Positions 5,037-5,301 of a DNA stretch of 5,301 nt are shown in pieces. Both the position numbers and the translations under genes were made by a program. The number at the start of each line of letters is the position of its first letter. Within the stretch, counting starts at the first letter, position 1. A model generated the notes under the pieces. It was not told where the DNA came from. It was given only the letters and a program-made list of their open reading frames with translations, and made no database searches. Origin of the DNA: Rickettsiales bacterium (GTDB lineage Bacteria; Pseudomonadota; Alphaproteobacteria; Rickettsiales; UBA1997); the NCBI GenBank assembly GCA_947441695.1, contig CANEUK010000104.1:1-5301 (forward strand). The letters run 5' to 3'.

Positions 5037-5301
5037 CTGATTTTTTAGCTTCAATAAATTGTGCAAAATAAAGCGGGCGACTTTTTGATTCGATGTGAAT
5101 GCGCCCAATATATTCGCCCAAAATTCCTAAAATAACAAATTGCAAACTTGACAAAAAAACAATCAAGCAAACTAGGGTTGAATAACCAGTTTTATGCTGG
5201 TTAAGAGCAAAATGTTCGTAGATTGTCCAAACGCCAAAAAGCAATGAAAACAAAGCGCAAATAATGCTAAAATAAATTGAGACACGAAGCGGTTTAATTG
5301 A
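5026..5301 (-). CDS. Polyprenyl-phosphate glycosyltransferase (GT2, GtrB/ArnC/DPM1-like), C-terminal part
   Basis: The frame is open to the right edge, so the 91 visible residues are the C-terminus of a protein that is usually 310-330 aa; the catalytic GT2 domain lies outside the window. The visible part begins SIKPLRVS and contains two hydrophobic membrane segments, at about residues 9-29 and 42-62. These are followed by the family signature GILGEYIGRIH and the SRPLYFA motif before a short polar tail. This two-helix end with GEYIGR...RPxY is typical of membrane-anchored enzymes that put glucose, GalNAc, mannose or Ara4FN on undecaprenyl phosphate at the cytoplasmic face. Which sugar is used cannot be decided without the N-terminal domain. 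It appears to head, or be upstream in, the minus-strand operon with the deacetylase. Confidence 0.9.
   Translation of the reverse strand, partial: SIKPLRVSIYFSIICALFSLLFGVWTIYEHFALNQHKTGYSTLVCLIVFLSSLQFVILGILGEYIGRIHIESKSRPLYFAQFIEAKKSDEN

Noticed and set aside
5037..5108. Longer 290-aa start for the YdjC-family deacetylase
   Set aside because: Deacetylases of this family begin a few residues before the ADDFG motif; the added 24 residues come from the glycosyltransferase coding sequence read in another frame.

Overview
The window is AT-rich DNA (about one third G+C, judged by eye) from a Gram-negative proteobacterium. An alphaproteobacterium is most likely, possibly an uncultured or reduced-genome lineage. 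The pointers are an SdhE flavinylation factor, a HIT protein with the Q-x-H-x-H variant seen in that class, an alphaproteobacterial-style tRNA-Ile(GAT) and a proteobacterial MraY. This placement is inference; no 16S or marker search was possible.

Left part, plus strand (1-3426): the 3' two thirds of mraY (peptidoglycan lipid I synthesis) enters from the left edge. After a 38-bp A/T-only-like gap comes a beta-class adenine-N6 DNA methyltransferase with no restriction partner in view. Its stop overlaps by one base the start of cimA, the (R)-citramalate synthase that begins threonine-independent isoleucine biosynthesis. A 198-bp non-coding A/T-rich gap follows. It holds a 22-bp direct repeat, a TTAA-N7-TTAA inverted repeat and a plausible sigma70-type promoter, and leads into a lone tRNA-Ile(GAT) with encoded CCA. 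A weak hairpin lies between the tRNA and the opposing genes.

Right part, minus strand (3582-5301, converging on the left part): reading from the right edge, there is the C-terminal end of a GtrB/ArnC-type polyprenyl-phosphate glycosyltransferase, a YdjC/ChbG-family carbohydrate deacetylase overlapping it by 11 bp, a HIT-family nucleotide-binding protein and sdhE. The spacing is tight enough for one operon.

The window is mostly ordinary housekeeping DNA. Two points stand out. The glycosyltransferase-deacetylase pair resembles the Francisella FlmF2/NaxD route to an undecaprenyl-phosphate amino sugar used on lipid A. The orphan methyltransferase sits where murD usually follows mraY, and its arginine codon use differs strongly from both neighbours, suggesting acquisition. 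No CRISPR array, insertion sequence, rRNA or origin was seen.
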